Part shown: positions 5,536-6,506 of the stretch, one piece after another
Layout: each line of letters begins with the position of its first letter
Position numbering within the stretch: the stretch's first letter is position 1
The notes under the pieces: model-generated
Told to the model about the DNA's origin: nothing
The model's database searches: none
The model's input: only the letters and a program-made list of their open reading frames with translations
Program-made: the position numbers and the translations under genes
Assembly (NCBI GenBank): GCA_018364635.1
Contig: JAGZLR010000087.1
Location: 1 to 6,506, forward strand
DNA length: 6,506 bases
Reading direction: 5' to 3'
DNA from: Clostridiales bacterium
GTDB lineage: Bacteria; Bacillota; Clostridia; Lachnospirales; Anaerotignaceae

Positions 5536-6506
5536 ATTCTACATCAATTACTTCCACTGTGACTTTATCTAGTTTCCAAATATCATCTACATATTCCTGA
5601 ATTGTTCTGTCTGATGTAAACTTGCCACAAGACGCTGTCTGGATCAGTGCCATCTTAGACCATCTTTCCTGATCTCTGTAAGCTTCTTCCACACGTTTTT
5701 GTGCTTCCGCATAGCTTCTGAAATCTTTCAGGATAAAATACGTATCTGCACGGTCGCTGCTGTTTGTATTCAACAGTGAGTTGTACAAATCACGGTACAG
5801 TTCTCTGTCACCGTTTCCGTAAGTTCCGTCTACAAGCTGGTCTACCACCCGTTTGATATCCCAATCATTGAAGTAAATGTCAATCGGATTGTATCCGCCA
5901 TTGTTCTCATAATTAATGACTTCATCCGAACTCAACCCAAAGATAAATGCATTTTCCATTCCGACTTCTTCCACAATCTCCACGTTTGCGCCGTCCATTG
6001 TTCCAAGTGTCGGAGCGCCGTTTAGCATAAATTTCATGTTTCCGGTTCCGGATGCTTCTTTTGATGCCGTTGAAATCTGTTCACTGACATCTGCTGCTGC
6101 GAAGATCAACTCTGCATTGGATACTCTATAATCTTCGATAAACACAACTTTAATCTTTCCATTGATGCTTCTGTCGTTATTGATCACGTCTGCAACCGAA
6201 TTGATCAGCTTGATCGTCTGTTTTGCACGTCTATATCCGGCTGCTGCTTTTGCACCAAAGATAAATGTTCTCGGATAGAATGACATCTCCGGATGCTCTT
6301 TGATCTGATTGTACAGATACATCACATGTAAAATATTCAATAACTGACGTTTGTACTCATGAAGTCTCTTCACCTGAACATCAAAGATAGAGTTCGGGTC
6401 TACTTCGATTCCGTTGTGTTCCAAAATATATTTCGCAAGACGAACTTTATTTTGATACTTGATCTCCATAAATTCTTTTCTCGCTTTTTCATCTTCCACA
6501 AGTGGT
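5534..6506 (-). CDS. glgP: Glycogen/maltodextrin phosphorylase, C-terminal part (runs off the window)
   Basis: This is the C-terminal 323 or so residues of an alpha-glucan phosphorylase (GT35), the cytoplasmic PLP enzyme that releases glucose-1-phosphate from glycogen or maltodextrins. The match is unmistakable: FDVQVKRLHEYKRQLLN, then KEASGTGNMKFMLNGAPTLG with the PLP-binding lysine encoded at 6032-6034, then TMDGANVEI. The frame stays open to the right edge, and the last codons read P-L-V-E-D-E, so no start is present. The GTG at 6497-6499 is an internal valine codon. Family members have roughly 750-850 residues, so about 450-500 are missing. The stop TAA (5534-5536) sits in the flank of the shared terminator. 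Glycogen versus maltodextrin preference (GlgP or MalP) cannot be settled from this part. It converges with the secreted-protein gene and is probably not functionally linked to it. Confidence 0.98.
   Translation of the reverse strand, partial: PLVEDEKARKEFMEIKYQNKVRLAKYILEHNGIEVDPNSIFDVQVKRLHEYKRQLLNILHVMYLYNQIKEHPEMSFYPRTFIFGAKAAAGYRRAKQTIKLINSVADVINNDRSINGKIKVVFIEDYRVSNAELIFAAADVSEQISTASKEASGTGNMKFMLNGAPTLGTMDGANVEIVEEVGMENAFIFGLSSDEVINYENNGGYNPIDIYFNDWDIKRVVDQLVDGTYGNGDRELYRDLYNSLLNTNSSDRADTYFILKDFRSYAEAQKRVEEAYRDQERWSKMALIQTASCGKFTSDRTIQEYVDDIWKLDKVTVEVIDVE

Noticed and set aside
6497..6499. GTG as the start codon of the phosphorylase
   Set aside because: The frame stays open to the window edge and the residues there belong to the middle of the enzyme; roughly 450-500 N-terminal residues lie beyond the window.

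Overview
The window looks like chromosomal DNA of a low-GC Gram-positive anaerobe of the Clostridia, most likely a gut Lachnospiraceae relative. This is an inference from three things: AT-rich genes with strong GGAGG-type ribosome binding sites, an AgrC/AgrA-type signalling pair, and a large secreted protein with NPCBM and F5/8 type C (CBM32-like) carbohydrate-binding modules. The species cannot be read from the sequence.

Layout. Positions 1-158 are AT-rich leader DNA with a candidate promoter (TTGCAT-N16-TATGAT) and no gene. At 159-866 is a LytTR-family response regulator. It overlaps a membrane GHKL-type sensor kinase of the AgrC class (832-2133). Twenty-eight bases later comes a tiny open frame (2162-2221). 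It encodes a 19-residue peptide that would form a nearly perfect amphipathic helix, and its Shine-Dalgarno sequence matches the anti-SD over 11 consecutive bases. Positions 2222-2353 are a 132-base intergenic region with two small dyads, a perfect 16-bp inverted repeat and a 10-bp GC palindrome. The right arm of the repeat carries the ribosome binding site of the next gene. At 2354-5470 is a 1038-residue secreted protein: signal peptide, NPCBM module, an unrecognised helical core with a possible transglutaminase-like Cys/His pair, two short beta domains each with an Asp-box, and a C-terminal F5/8 type C domain. A strong bidirectional terminator (5484-5535) separates it from the convergent 3' part of a glycogen/maltodextrin phosphorylase gene, which continues past the right edge.

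How it may fit together (inference). Regulator, kinase and micropeptide read as one operon. No AgrB-type maturation protease is present, and the peptide has no cysteine for a thiolactone. It may therefore be an unmodified signal or a phenol-soluble-modulin-like effector rather than a classical AgrD. The secreted protein lies downstream on the same strand and may be a target of the system or only a neighbour. The phosphorylase is housekeeping and probably unrelated.

The points most worth attention are the micropeptide, the inverted repeat over the ribosome binding site of the secreted protein, and the unassigned Cys/His core of that protein.
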